A stretch of DNA of 37,166 nt from an uncultured Balneolaceae bacterium (GCA_938003885.1 CALKWT010000100.1:1-37166); one strand, 5' to 3'; shown: positions 23,106 to 33,166, counted from the first letter of the stretch. The notes: generated from the letters alone by a model not told the origin. Made by a program: numbers and translations.

Positions 23106-25043
23106 TTAATCCTTACGGATGATGTTGAGGCCTCCGCGGCCATTGGCAACATAGATCAGATCCCCATCCACCCGGACAAAGTTAGCACTCGCAGGGGGCA
23201 GCTCAATCGTACCGTAGAGACTCAGATCCTTTTTATTGAGAATGACGAGTCCGTCTGACCCGTTCGCCAGGTATACGAAGCAGCTGTCCACATCGACACC
23301 ATTGGTGAGGCTTGATGTACCGTGATTATACTCACCAACAATACTTCCGTTCTGAAGGTCTATCACAGCAAGGCCCGCATCACTTAACGTGATATAAGCT
23401 CTGTTTTCATCCAGTACAACCACATTCTTGCCATCCAGCGGGTTTATCTTAAGATCGAGTTTGAACGTCTCCTTCTCATTGCCTGCCATATCCAGCACAC
23501 GCAGTTCAACCTGATCAGCGCCGCCTATCAACATGACAATTTTCGAACCGTCCGAATCGAGTGACTTGCCGTATGAAATAGATTCACTGCTCAATAGGTC
23601 CAGATTTTCTGACAGTTCTGCAACAGCCCCAATGCTTCCTCCCGCTACAGCCAGCAATTTGTTGCCGTTGTCCAGATAGTAAGAGGAATTAGCTGAGAAA
23701 CCGGGGATCGGAGTTTCTGTGTAGCTGCTTTCCCCGCCGATTCCGGTGGAAGTTAATGGAAAGCGGCCGATAATCGCACCCTTGGTATCGTTAGCTGTGT
23801 AATGTGACTCATCCAGATCTCGCTGACCAGATAAAAATGCATAATCTGCAGAGAGATAAACATTATTAAATTCGGTATCATTAAACGATACAGACTTTTC
23901 AATGACAGGATTCTCTTTATTGTTCACATTGATGATCTCAATCCCGCCTCCAAATTGCTTATCAATGTTGGTGTGATAGGTTACATAGGCATATCCGTTT
24001 CGAATCCGCACATCCGTGGCACTTAATACACGGTTGTTAACCTTGGGGCTCTTGGCAGAACTAATCAGTGTGAACTCTTTTCCTGCTCCACATGGCTGAT
24101 CACCGATACTTCCGGCACCCGGATTACAATCACTCTTTGCTATATAAATATCTCCATTCCGGGTAACAGTGGATTCCATCTTTCCATCCTCAGTGGTCCC
24201 CTGGTAATTCACATCCAGAAATCCACGAAGCATACCATTATTATGTGTCACGATCTGATTGGTGATATCCAGGCGGGAAGCACCTGTGGCAACCCCTTTA
24301 AAATCCCCGTTAAAATGAATATCGCGTGTCACATAATAGCTATTCCGGCCGGCAAGAACCGATCCACCTCCATTGATATGAGTTGTGCTTCCTGCTTCCA
24401 TATACCCATTTTGGGTGAGCGCTGAATTTACATGGATCTCACCTCCGGATATGATGGAGCAGTAGTTTTCTGTAACTGCACCGCCATTTATTTTGAAATC
24501 TCTATCAACGGTTAGTTTCCCATGATTTTTCAAAATATTCCCGCTATTCAAGTTGCTCTTCCCGTTAATAGTACCGGTATTGATAAGCGAGCCTCTCCCG
24601 TTGATATTGATCTCCCCCTTTACTTCAAGCACTCCACTATTTTCAAGGTTGCCATTTATACTCATATTCGAATTTACCTTCAGCGTACCACATACTTTCA
24701 GGGTGCCTCCGTTAAAATTCAGATTATTGGCGGTATAGGTCTCCCCGGACAGAATACAGTAGATCCGGTCGTTTCCATTCAGATTCAGATCACCGCTACC
24801 GCTTAGGTATTCATCACATTGCCCACAAGTCAGTTCAAGTTCTGCCTCATTATCATTCTCTCCGAAGATGTTAATCGGGGTATGAACAACATCCATACGG
24901 CCGCCCAGTACCGTTTGATCCGTCACTTCAGAAATACGGCCATCGTTATCGATCCCCTCTTGAGCCACGTTCGGCTGGAAGTCACAGGAGGCCAGAAAAA
25001 GCACAATTCCAAAAACCGATAAAAGCTTTATATTAGATTTCAT
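23106..25043 (-). CDS. Large lipoprotein: Asn-Gly repeat solenoid plus LVIVD-like beta-propeller
   Basis: Secreted lipoprotein of 645 residues with no named function. The signal MKSNIKLLSVFGIVLFLASC gives a lipobox with C20. Residues about 80-275 form an irregular repeat in which a hydrophobic-Asn-Gly step recurs (LNLNG at 86-90, NFNG near 109-112, SING near 128-131, NING near 146-149, TING near 158-161, KING near 184-187, HING near 222-225, HFNG near 243-246); this looks like a right-handed beta-helix or bactofilin-like polymerising solenoid. Cys occurs at C73/C76 (CGQC), C96, C118 and C195. Residues about 330-645 have repeats such as AYITLSDAGLAVIDL, VYLANGSDGLVILN and IYVANGRGGLNIIR, as in LVIVD-type propellers. 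An AAAGGA Shine-Dalgarno precedes the ATG at 25041-25043. It appears monocistronic. Confidence 0.8.
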   Translation of the reverse strand: MKSNIKLLSVFGIVLFLASCDFQPNVAQEGIDNDGRISEVTDQTVLGGRMDVVHTPINIFGENDNEAELELTCGQCDEYLSGSGDLNLNGNDRIYCILSGETYTANNLNFNGGTLKVCGTLKVNSNMSINGNLENSGVLEVKGEININGRGSLINTGTINGKSNLNSGNILKNHGKLTVDRDFKINGGAVTENYCSIISGGEIHVNSALTQNGYMEAGSTTHINGGGSVLAGRNSYYVTRDIHFNGDFKGVATGASRLDITNQIVTHNNGMLRGFLDVNYQGTTEDGKMESTVTRNGDIYIAKSDCNPGAGSIGDQPCGAGKEFTLISSAKSPKVNNRVLSATDVRIRNGYAYVTYHTNIDKQFGGGIEIINVNNKENPVIEKSVSFNDTEFNNVYLSADYAFLSGQRDLDESHYTANDTKGAIIGRFPLTSTGIGGESSYTETPIPGFSANSSYYLDNGNKLLAVAGGSIGAVAELSENLDLLSSESISYGKSLDSDGSKIVMLIGGADQVELRVLDMAGNEKETFKLDLKINPLDGKNVVVLDENRAYITLSDAGLAVIDLQNGSIVGEYNHGTSSLTNGVDVDSCFVYLANGSDGLVILNKKDLSLYGTIELPPASANFVRVDGDLIYVANGRGGLNIIRKD

Positions 25044-25494
25044 AATGTTTGATCCTTTACATGTCAGTAGTTTATTATGTCTATAAAGATCGCTGTTTAC
25101 ATATAGATTTAAAATTAGACTTGTTTAACATTGAAGGTAAAGAGATGTCAATATTAATATTTTCTAATACAATAAACGGAACTCTGAGGAGCCAGGTGTT
25201 TTGTTTGGTTTCAACGTCATAAGTTAAATAAAACCAAAACATCGCACCCCCAAAGGTTCTGTTATTACGAACAGGCAGCTCATTTTGTTTCACCCCGTGA
25301 TCTGCCCATTGAGCAGGTATTGAAACCAGACTTTACTACAGTTTTAAGAGCCCCGATTGAGAAAGTCTAAGCTGCTCTGATTGCATGAAGAGAACGACAT
25401 GAGACACGGTGCATTTATGGATCATACCTTACTTTGACCGTTAAGGAACCTACCTCCGGACAACGCTTTTTCGCATCAGTTCCAGGCGGAACTT
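25044..25494. other. Intergenic region with two hairpins, no convincing gene
   Basis: About 450 bases lie between the end of the RND gene at 25495 and the start of the solenoid lipoprotein. Directly after the RND stop (minus strand), AGTTCC and GGAACT (25478-25493) form a 6-base stem with a 4-base loop; no T run follows. At 25195-25248 a longer AT-rich imperfect hairpin pairs GGTG with CACC and TTTT/GGTTT with AAACC/AAAA. The promoter of the lipoprotein gene must be here, but I cannot place it firmly. A 70-codon frame at 25081-25293 starts with GTG and looks like chance. Confidence 0.5.
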
Positions 25495-28400
25495 TCATCT
25501 CTCATTCGAGGGGTGCAGGAATAGTTTTTTCTCCCAGATCCCCATCAGCAATAAAATCAACAGCAGGCTTGTGGCAAGCCCCCAGATCACCACGACGGCC
25601 AGATCTGTCCAAAACTCATTGGTACCAAATAAGATTAATGGAACCAGGCCTCCTATTGTTGTCAGGGAGGTTATCATTACTGTTCTCATTTTGTTTTTGT
25701 AGACCATCAGCCAGCTCCGGAGACCTTTAATTCCCATCTCCCGGCACCGCTGCTTCTCATGAATCAAAAGTATTGAATTGTTGACAACTACCCCGATAGT
25801 AAGCAGGCTTCCTGCCATTGCCCCCTGATCAAAATTAATATTATGATAGAGCGCACCCAACATCACTCCAACCAGGCCAAGCGGTATAACCAGGATGACA
25901 ACAAGCGGGTCCCCCCAGCTTTCCAGCAGAGCCGATACAACCATCCATACGCTCAGAACCGTCAGTGCAAAAATGAGCAGATAATTTAAGTATTGTTCGC
26001 TCTCACCCCAGGAGAAAAACCCGCTTCCATACTGAATACTGGCACCCACCGGGACAGGAACTTCTTCAAGTACCGATTCAATGTAATTGGTTGCAAGCCG
26101 TGGTGGCCCTAAAAAATCTACCGAGATGGTGCGGCTGTACGACTGGTTTTGCCGGATGATCTGACTCATGGTGCGTTCCCTGCTTAGGGTAGCCAACTCA
26201 CTCATTTTAAACATGTTGCCATCAGCCAAACGGGCGCGGTCCATAAAGTCCTCTTGGTAGCGGGTCTGAACCGTGTTGCTGCTGAATAGATAGAATTTCT
26301 CACTATCAAGCTCTGCCAATCCGCTGCTGTTTGTAGGATTCACATCGAGTTGGATAGCCTGAAGAATTTCTCCTCTGCTCAAACCTTTCTGTGCAATTTC
26401 AGCTTCGTCAAGTCTGAGTACATAATGAGACATATCGGAACTTCCCCAACCTACAGTATGGATATCCACATCTCTGACACGCTGATTTCGACGAAGACGA
26501 CTCGATATATCCTCCGCAAGAGTCAGCAATTCATCGTAGGAAAATCCTCTTAATGTAATTCTTTGACCACTGATTCCACCGCCAAGCCCTGTACTGAATC
26601 CATCCCCGAGTCCGCTGACGGAGATTCCCGAATTGCCAATCCTGGTAGCCAGAAAGATCGCTTCATTGTAGAACCTGTACGGTTCACTCCTCCAAAGGTA
26701 TTCTTCATTTATATAGAAAAGCAACCTCGCTCCACTATATTCAGACAGATCAGCTTCGAAATATTCAAAAGCTTCCGCATAGGGCAAAGCCAGCCTTTCA
26801 TAATCCCTGACCATCTTATCTATCTCATCCAGTGGTGTCCCCTGAGGGGTTCGGATAGTGATTAAGATGCGCTCCTGCTGCTGTCCACCCCAGGGAGTAC
26901 CAAAATAAACTTCATTGAAAAACCTATATGTCAAACCACCTACGATAGGGTCGATTTCCGATCGATTATCAAAATAGATTTTTGTAAATTCGGGCCACTT
27001 GGTTTCTTCCCAATCGGGTTCTGTAATTGCAAAGAAGGGGATTCCTATGACGACGATCAATATAAGATATACGACCCATCTCATCTTGTGCCGATAATAG
27101 AAGAAATAGAAAAAAATACGGTGAATGACCCGTTCAGTCCTTTCTTTAAACGTTCTTGTTTTTTCTGTCTTCTCAGAATAAGGAACTAGCCAGACAAGTG
27201 AATAAGGGATCCATGTAAGTGAGATCACTACAGAACTTAGCAACGTGAGCGTGAGTGCTATGGCCAGTGGAAACAAAAATAACTGCAACTCTTCCATAGC
27301 AAAAAAAAGTGGGATGAAAATTGCAACTGTTGTAAGCGTGCTTCCAATTACAGGCACCAGGGCGTTAGGAAGTTCATTTCGAACATGTTGGATGCGGTCA
27401 CTTCTATCACGGGGGAGGCCCGGGTTCACCTGTTCAAAAACCACTACGGCATTATCTATGATCATCCCCAGGGCAACAGTAATGCCTGCGAGTGTCAATA
27501 CATTGAGTGTATAGTCTATGAAAAAAAGAATACTCAGGCTCATCAGCAGAGAAAAAAGAATACTCCCCATGATGATAAAGGGTGCACGAAGCCTCCGAAT
27601 AAAGATTATCAAAATAAGAAAGACGAAAAGCAGACTGAAGGCTGACTGGTACTGCAGATCCCCGAACTGGGCCCGCAGGTCCTCCGTGGAATCTCTTTCA
27701 AGCTGAAGTGTGATATCTGAAGGCAGAAGTGTTGCAATTCTCTCCATCTCACCTCGCAAAACTTCTGCCAGTTTCATTGCATCAGATCCACTCTCTCTGA
27801 GAAACAGGATGTTTAAAGCAGGTTTTCCGTTCAGCCTCTTAAGTGTTTTTACCGGATAATCCTCTATCGATACAGTCGCCACGTCACGAAGCTGAATATA
27901 TCTTGAACTTTCAGTCAGAGGAATGGGCATTGTACCGATCTCTTCAACAGAATGGTATTGAGGAGGGATCAAAATACTCAGACGATTACTATTTTCTTCT
28001 GAGAAGCCAGCGGAACGCCATGACAACCGTTCACTTACCTGCCTCATAACTTCAGCGGGACGAATTCCGTACAGTTCCGCATGATAACTATCAAAGTGAA
28101 TATTTATAACCGGATCTTCTGCACCTATCACTTCGATATCGGAAAGACCCTCATGGCCAAGAAGCTGCAGCCGGATCTGTTCATTTGCAAATTGATAGAG
28201 CTCTCTCTTACTTCGATCACCACTTATGGAGTATGCCATAAAAGTCTCCTGATCCTGCAGTTCCTGAGGAATCGACCGGGTAATCTGAGGTTGCCTGATC
28301 TGTGGTGGAAAGTCATCTTGTAATCCAAACAGATACTCTCTAAGCTCCAGTATCCGATATTCCACCGGTACATTTTTCTCAAACGTAATGGTGACAGAAG

Positions 28401-28656
28401 AGCGCCCTTCCTGTGAAACGGAACGGATCTGCTCTACATTCCTGAGCCGGGTTGCTACCGCCTCCACTCGTCTGGTTACCTCCTGCTCCATCACCTCGGG
28501 GGATGTGCTTCCCAGAGTATAGCTCACAGTTACTGAAGGTAGTCGCAAGTCCGGTGCCATCTCCACTGGTATATTCAGCCAAGCAATGACCCCCACCAGT
28601 ACAATGAACATATAGCTCAGTGAAATAAGATATTTCCGACCCAGAATCTCTTTCAT
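25495..28656 (-). CDS. RND-family efflux permease, second of two
   Basis: Inner-membrane resistance-nodulation-division transporter of 1053 residues, with the usual 12 membrane segments and two large periplasmic loops (about 35-335 and 560-880). TM4 has GMIIDNAVVVFEQV, so the AcrB Asp pair is D401-N402 (one Asp kept). In TM10 the AcrB Lys position is Asn (VVVNNSILLI, N959/N960). Such D-N and N-N patterns are normal in a large non-AcrB branch of RND pumps, so it should still be proton driven. The gene is the third of a set: RND (29978-33049), fusion protein (28757-29866), then this one after a 97-base gap. No TolC-like outer-membrane gene is nearby. The start is the ATG at 28654-28656. Substrate unknown. 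Confidence 0.9.
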   Translation of the reverse strand: MKEILGRKYLISLSYMFIVLVGVIAWLNIPVEMAPDLRLPSVTVSYTLGSTSPEVMEQEVTRRVEAVATRLRNVEQIRSVSQEGRSSVTITFEKNVPVEYRILELREYLFGLQDDFPPQIRQPQITRSIPQELQDQETFMAYSISGDRSKRELYQFANEQIRLQLLGHEGLSDIEVIGAEDPVINIHFDSYHAELYGIRPAEVMRQVSERLSWRSAGFSEENSNRLSILIPPQYHSVEEIGTMPIPLTESSRYIQLRDVATVSIEDYPVKTLKRLNGKPALNILFLRESGSDAMKLAEVLRGEMERIATLLPSDITLQLERDSTEDLRAQFGDLQYQSAFSLLFVFLILIIFIRRLRAPFIIMGSILFSLLMSLSILFFIDYTLNVLTLAGITVALGMIIDNAVVVFEQVNPGLPRDRSDRIQHVRNELPNALVPVIGSTLTTVAIFIPLFFAMEELQLFLFPLAIALTLTLLSSVVISLTWIPYSLVWLVPYSEKTEKTRTFKERTERVIHRIFFYFFYYRHKMRWVVYLILIVVIGIPFFAITEPDWEETKWPEFTKIYFDNRSEIDPIVGGLTYRFFNEVYFGTPWGGQQQERILITIRTPQGTPLDEIDKMVRDYERLALPYAEAFEYFEADLSEYSGARLLFYINEEYLWRSEPYRFYNEAIFLATRIGNSGISVSGLGDGFSTGLGGGISGQRITLRGFSYDELLTLAEDISSRLRRNQRVRDVDIHTVGWGSSDMSHYVLRLDEAEIAQKGLSRGEILQAIQLDVNPTNSSGLAELDSEKFYLFSSNTVQTRYQEDFMDRARLADGNMFKMSELATLSRERTMSQIIRQNQSYSRTISVDFLGPPRLATNYIESVLEEVPVPVGASIQYGSGFFSWGESEQYLNYLLIFALTVLSVWMVVSALLESWGDPLVVILVIPLGLVGVMLGALYHNINFDQGAMAGSLLTIGVVVNNSILLIHEKQRCREMGIKGLRSWLMVYKNKMRTVMITSLTTIGGLVPLILFGTNEFWTDLAVVVIWGLATSLLLILLLMGIWEKKLFLHPSNER

Positions 28657-28756
28657 TTCATCTATTATAATTATATAAAAACGCCATCTATCCGTTTTTT
28701 AAATAGATTATAAATCTCATTGTATCAGAGATAGAACTTCTTGTACCTCTTGAAAT

Positions 28757-29866
28757 CTATTCAGACTGATCTTCCCGGTAGATGTCACCTGCCATTCTGG
28801 GCCTCACATGCTGCATATGGCTGATAGCAAAATGTCTGTCAATCGCAATTGTATCTCCCGGAGCGATCTCATCATGATTCACAATAACCCATTCCGAGGT
28901 GGCAAATTCGGGCTCAATATAGATCCATTCAACAGAATCTCCATTGAGCAGACGGAACAACAGTGTTCGGCCACCATCCCGCTCCAGAATAGCTTCACGA
29001 GGCAGACGAACTTTACCAGTGTGGCTTTCTACCCGGATCCTCCCTTCCACGGTCATTCCTGTTCGAAGGGAACGGTCCTCATTATATACTTCTACGACCA
29101 CCTGACCAGTCTTGCTGACAGAATCTACAACCGGTGAGATTGCCCGGACAATCCCGGTTCGCTGCTGCCCGGATGGAGTGGCCAATTCAGCAGTCATCCC
29201 TATCTGGAGACGGTTGATTTCAGATTCCAGAACATCAAAACGAACCAGCATGACCGAGTCATCAATGAGTCTGGCGAGGTCTGTCCCCGCACTGATAAAG
29301 GCACCAGGGTTGACCCGGGACGGCACAGCAAGTTCCCCTGCAAACGGGGCATCAATTCTTGTGTACTGCAAGTCCAGCCGGGCCCGTTCCATGGCAAGTT
29401 CAGCCGTAGCCAGACCTGTCGAGATTCGAACCATCCGATCCTCATCTCCTTGATTATCAGTTCCTTCTTGACGTTGTCTCTGTCTGGATTCTATTGTATA
29501 GGCCGATAGTGCCGATTCATATTCGTACTCAGCCTGTTGTAAAAGATAACGCCACTCCTCTTTGCTAAACATGAGCATCGTTTCCCCCGCTTCTACTCTT
29601 TTCCCATCTTCAAGTGAGCTTTCCGTAATGAAGCCACTGATCCGTGGGCGAACGATGACCTCCCGGATCGGTTCTGCCACACCTTGACTCTCTATATACA
29701 TATGAAGAGGAAGATTGTCGGCAACTGTAAAAATTACTTCGGGTCTGATATCCACATCATCTGAAACCTCAGGAGTTCCATTTTCTGCTTCACGATCGCA
29801 TGAAATCAGAATCCCGGTCAATAGACAGACACAGAAATACATTAAAAATGTTTGTTCAATCCGCAT
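28757..29866 (-). CDS. RND membrane-fusion (adaptor) lipoprotein
   Basis: Periplasmic adaptor that links an RND permease to an outer-membrane channel. From the ATG at 29864-29866 it has 369 residues with signal MRIEQTFLMYFCVCLLTGILIS and a lipobox C23. A TTG four codons earlier is possible; the GAGAAGG just before the ATG is too close for ideal spacing, so the start is uncertain. Visible parts are the barrel-sandwich lipoyl halves (VIVRPRISGFITESSLEDGKRVEAGE-type strand near 80-105 and DAPFAGELAVPSRVNPGAF near 185-205), an alpha hairpin between them that is short (about 110-180), and the beta-barrel and membrane-proximal domains. It sits between the two RND genes, about 100 bases from each. 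Confidence 0.88.
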   Translation of the reverse strand: MRIEQTFLMYFCVCLLTGILISCDREAENGTPEVSDDVDIRPEVIFTVADNLPLHMYIESQGVAEPIREVIVRPRISGFITESSLEDGKRVEAGETMLMFSKEEWRYLLQQAEYEYESALSAYTIESRQRQRQEGTDNQGDEDRMVRISTGLATAELAMERARLDLQYTRIDAPFAGELAVPSRVNPGAFISAGTDLARLIDDSVMLVRFDVLESEINRLQIGMTAELATPSGQQRTGIVRAISPVVDSVSKTGQVVVEVYNEDRSLRTGMTVEGRIRVESHTGKVRLPREAILERDGGRTLLFRLLNGDSVEWIYIEPEFATSEWVIVNHDEIAPGDTIAIDRHFAISHMQHVRPRMAGDIYREDQSE

Positions 29867-29977
29867 AATCCTTCTCAATTATATACATTGGTTGCATTAT
29901 TCTTGAAGTTAATTCAGAAAAGCAGATACGGCCATCGTTACAAATTTTCAATTTTTTCATATACAATGAATTATTTG

Positions 29978-32900
29978 TCACAATGTTTGCCTGGGTTTGT
30001 TAAAACCCTCCACCCATTTAAAAACAAGAGGAATTAAAAAGAGGGTTAAAATTGTACTGCTGCCCATCCCCCCTATCAGTGCTACTGAAAGCGATTGCCG
30101 GAATGCATAGCCATCGCCAAATGGCAACAACATGGGAAACAATCCCAGAATGGTAGTAATAGTAGTCATCATAACTGGTCGGAAACGGTGCTTTCCCGAT
30201 TGTAGAATGGCTTCACTCAGTTTGCCGGTCTCCGTATAATACCTGCTCATAAAGTCCACCTTTAATATCGAGTCATTCACCGCGATTCCTGTTAATATCA
30301 ATATCCCCATGAATGAAAGTGCGTTTAGGCCTACACCGGTCAGCCAAATCGACAAAAGTGCACCTGCCCAGGCAAATGGAATGCCTAGAATAATTAAAAG
30401 TGGATACTTAAGACTTTCAAACTGAATGGCCAGGATGATATAGATAATCAGCATACTCAATAAAAGTAGCCCCCCCATATCCTTCATTAGTTTTTGAACC
30501 ATGGTTGCATTTCCAGCAATCTGTACTTCTGTTCCGCTATTCTCAATAAATTCTTGTGTGATCGCTCTGGCCTGTCTGCCACCCCACCACCAGTCGACGA
30601 TCTCCCAATCGGCAACATAACTCAATACAGGAGTCTGATGGGTTCTCTCCAGTTGTTCCGGTTCCGAGTCACGCTCCAAAGATGCGATGTATGACAATGG
30701 CACGTCTCTTCCATTAAAACGCATGATGATATGTTCAGGTGAGTAGACTCCCTGATCTTCTCCTACCATTCGGATTCCGATCCTTTCATCTTCCCGGTTC
30801 CAGTCGGTCACGAAGCTGCCACGTGTAATCGATTCAAGATAACGGATCACCTCTTGCTCCGTGAGACCGAGTTGTAGCATTCTGGAACTGTGGAATCTTA
30901 TTCTCCATGTATCTACTTCCTGGTCGAACTGTTTTCTGAGATCAAGATTTAATCCTGCCTGCCTGAAACTACTTTGAAGCACTTCAGCCATCTGTCTGCT
31001 TCTATTTCTGTCTCTTCCGATAATCCTAAAAAGCACAGGAGGCTGATCGGCACCGATCAGGGCACTCCAGTTCTGCTGATCTAAAACCTGCTCTGTAACC
31101 CATCCCGTAAAATCTTCTTCAAACTTCTGCATCATATCCGCCAACCTACCGACTTCCTGATATGCCTTCACCGGCACGGTGATTGTGAACCGGTTCAGGC
31201 CCTCGTTGGCCAGATTGGCAAGATTTGTCTGATCGGTATACCCCCCTTCAATCTGTATCTGCCCGCTGCTAATTTGCGCCCTCTCTATTCGCTTCTGCAA
31301 AGCAGAGGCTGCCTGCCTGGTAGCACGCAAAGAGGTATTGCCGGGCAACTGGACACGATAGCTCACCTGAGAAGGTATATCTTCAGGAAGCATATTCTTA
31401 GGAGTCATGATTAACGCATAGAGTGCCAATCCGAATAGAAAAAAAGTGGCCAGCAGAAAAAAAGATGGCTTTCTAAGTATGGTTTCCAAACTCTGTTCAT
31501 ACCATCCGCGTAGCCGATTAAAGAAAGGGCGCACCTCCAACTGTCCGCCTTCGGCTATATGATCTTTCTGCGTTTTTCCCAGTAATTGAACAACCAGCAC
31601 CGGCAAGATGACCAGTGCAACAAAAAGTGACGATAGTAAACTGATAGAAAGAGTATAAGCCTGATCTCTGAAAAATGCCCCTTCAAATCCACCCAGAAAG
31701 ACAAGAGGCAGAAATACTGAAATTGTAGTAAACGTAGAAGCTGTTACAGCCAGCATGATCTCTTTGGTTCCCTTACCCGCCGCCTCCCGAACAGAGGATG
31801 TGTACAGTCGGTGCCGATTTATATTTTCAAGGACAACAATGGCATTGTCAACCAGAAGACCTATCCCGAGAGTTAAGCCACTGAGGGAGATGATATTCAG
31901 CTGTATATCTGACAGGAACATCACAAAAAACGTCATAAAAATAGAGACCGGAATCGCTATTCCAATAGTGAATGGAGTCCGGACATCATTCAGGAATGTA
32001 AATAATACCATAAACGAGAGCAGTCCCCCGATCAGAAGTGTTTGCAACAGATCCCTGATTGCATTTCTGATATAGGTCGCATCTTCCCTGATAACTTGTA
32101 AATCGATATCAGGATAAAGGGCACCTATCTCATCAATCAAAGGCATGAGAGTATCAAAAACTTCTACCGTATTACTTCCAAATTCTTTTTTTATGAGCAT
32201 ATTTAGAACCGTATCACCATCCAGTAGAGCAAAGGATGTCGGATCCGTTTCTGCCAGATTGATTTCGGCAATCTCCCCGAGCAACAAGATTCGTCCGGTT
32301 CCCAGCCGTGCAACGGGTATACTTTCAAGATCATCCAGACTTTGAATCTGGCTCTCTATTTTCATAGAGTAACGATACCAGCCTTCCCGCAACTCCCCGC
32401 TGGCCGAAAATATATTTGCATTCATGACGCTATTCCTGATATCAGACAGGCTCAGGCCATACCTGTCAATCTCCCGGGGCAGATATCGGATCTGAACTTC
32501 TGCTTCAACCGCTCCCACCAGAACGGCCTGGGCGATGCCTTCTGCCTGCTCAAGCCTGCGGGAAAGTACCTGCTCTGCCCATCGCTTCAGTGTCAGTCTT
32601 GTATCAAACAGCTCATTTGACTCTGTATTTGATCTGATAGCAAGTACAGCTATTGGCTCATCGGCTGTCGTATTAAAAATTAATTGTGGCCGGCCGGTCT
32701 GTTCCGGCAGGAAGTACTGAGCCTGATCCAGTTTTTCTCTAACATTTAGAAAAGCCAAATCCATATTATGCCCCCACCGAAACCGGAGATAGATGATGCT
32801 CTGCCCCTGCTTTGCAAAACCGTGTACACTTTCAATACCCTGAATGGTACTCAGTAATGCTTCAAGTCTTTCATTGATCAGCGTCTCTACCTCTCTTGGT

Positions 32901-33049
32901 GAAGCACCCTGCCAGTCTGTCCTGACCACCAAAGTCGGGGAGTCCACAGCTGGTAACAGGTCAACCGATAATTCCTTTAAAGCCAGGCTTCCAAACAGGA
33001 AGGCTGCCAAAATAAGAATCATTGCGGTAACAGGCCTATTTAGTAACAA
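29978..33049 (-). CDS. RND-family efflux permease, first of two
   Basis: Inner-membrane RND transporter of 1023 residues, starting NRPVTAMILILAAFLFGSLALKEL, the usual TM1 context. TM4 has IGLLVDNAIVVLENI (D401-N402). TM10 has GIAVNDSILKVDF, with N925-D926 at the position of the AcrB Lys region and K930 a turn later. The start is unusual: upstream in frame there is a TAA only eight codons before the TTG at 33047-33049, with no ATG or GTG between, so TTG or another rare start must serve. It heads the RND-adaptor-RND set. It is well diverged from the second RND protein, which argues for a hetero-complex or two pumps sharing one adaptor rather than a recent duplication. Confidence 0.9.
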   Translation of the reverse strand: MLLNRPVTAMILILAAFLFGSLALKELSVDLLPAVDSPTLVVRTDWQGASPREVETLINERLEALLSTIQGIESVHGFAKQGQSIIYLRFRWGHNMDLAFLNVREKLDQAQYFLPEQTGRPQLIFNTTADEPIAVLAIRSNTESNELFDTRLTLKRWAEQVLSRRLEQAEGIAQAVLVGAVEAEVQIRYLPREIDRYGLSLSDIRNSVMNANIFSASGELREGWYRYSMKIESQIQSLDDLESIPVARLGTGRILLLGEIAEINLAETDPTSFALLDGDTVLNMLIKKEFGSNTVEVFDTLMPLIDEIGALYPDIDLQVIREDATYIRNAIRDLLQTLLIGGLLSFMVLFTFLNDVRTPFTIGIAIPVSIFMTFFVMFLSDIQLNIISLSGLTLGIGLLVDNAIVVLENINRHRLYTSSVREAAGKGTKEIMLAVTASTFTTISVFLPLVFLGGFEGAFFRDQAYTLSISLLSSLFVALVILPVLVVQLLGKTQKDHIAEGGQLEVRPFFNRLRGWYEQSLETILRKPSFFLLATFFLFGLALYALIMTPKNMLPEDIPSQVSYRVQLPGNTSLRATRQAASALQKRIERAQISSGQIQIEGGYTDQTNLANLANEGLNRFTITVPVKAYQEVGRLADMMQKFEEDFTGWVTEQVLDQQNWSALIGADQPPVLFRIIGRDRNRSRQMAEVLQSSFRQAGLNLDLRKQFDQEVDTWRIRFHSSRMLQLGLTEQEVIRYLESITRGSFVTDWNREDERIGIRMVGEDQGVYSPEHIIMRFNGRDVPLSYIASLERDSEPEQLERTHQTPVLSYVADWEIVDWWWGGRQARAITQEFIENSGTEVQIAGNATMVQKLMKDMGGLLLLSMLIIYIILAIQFESLKYPLLIILGIPFAWAGALLSIWLTGVGLNALSFMGILILTGIAVNDSILKVDFMSRYYTETGKLSEAILQSGKHRFRPVMMTTITTILGLFPMLLPFGDGYAFRQSLSVALIGGMGSSTILTLFLIPLVFKWVEGFNKPRQTL

Positions 33050-33166
33050 AAGAGTAAATTTAAGAGGTAATTATTGATCAGTACAACTAACGGAACACCC
33101 AATTACTACACCTACCCAGAATGCCAATATTTTAGGTTACCCGCATTGTAATTTTTTTATCTTAGA

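Noticed and set aside
24522..24806. Overlapping plus-strand frames opposite the solenoid repeats
   Set aside because: The repeated Asn-Gly codons create open frames on the other strand; they are by-products of the repeat and not independent genes.
25081..25293. 70-codon minus-strand frame in the gap before the lipoprotein
   Set aside because: Starts with GTG, has no Shine-Dalgarno, signal, motif or neighbour overlap; it occupies an AT-rich leader region and looks like chance.
25495..33049. Loss of the second AcrB Asp (D-N) and TM10 Lys (Asn) in both RND permeases as a sign of inactivity
   Set aside because: The same residues are standard in a large, active RND branch, so this is a subfamily trait and not decay.
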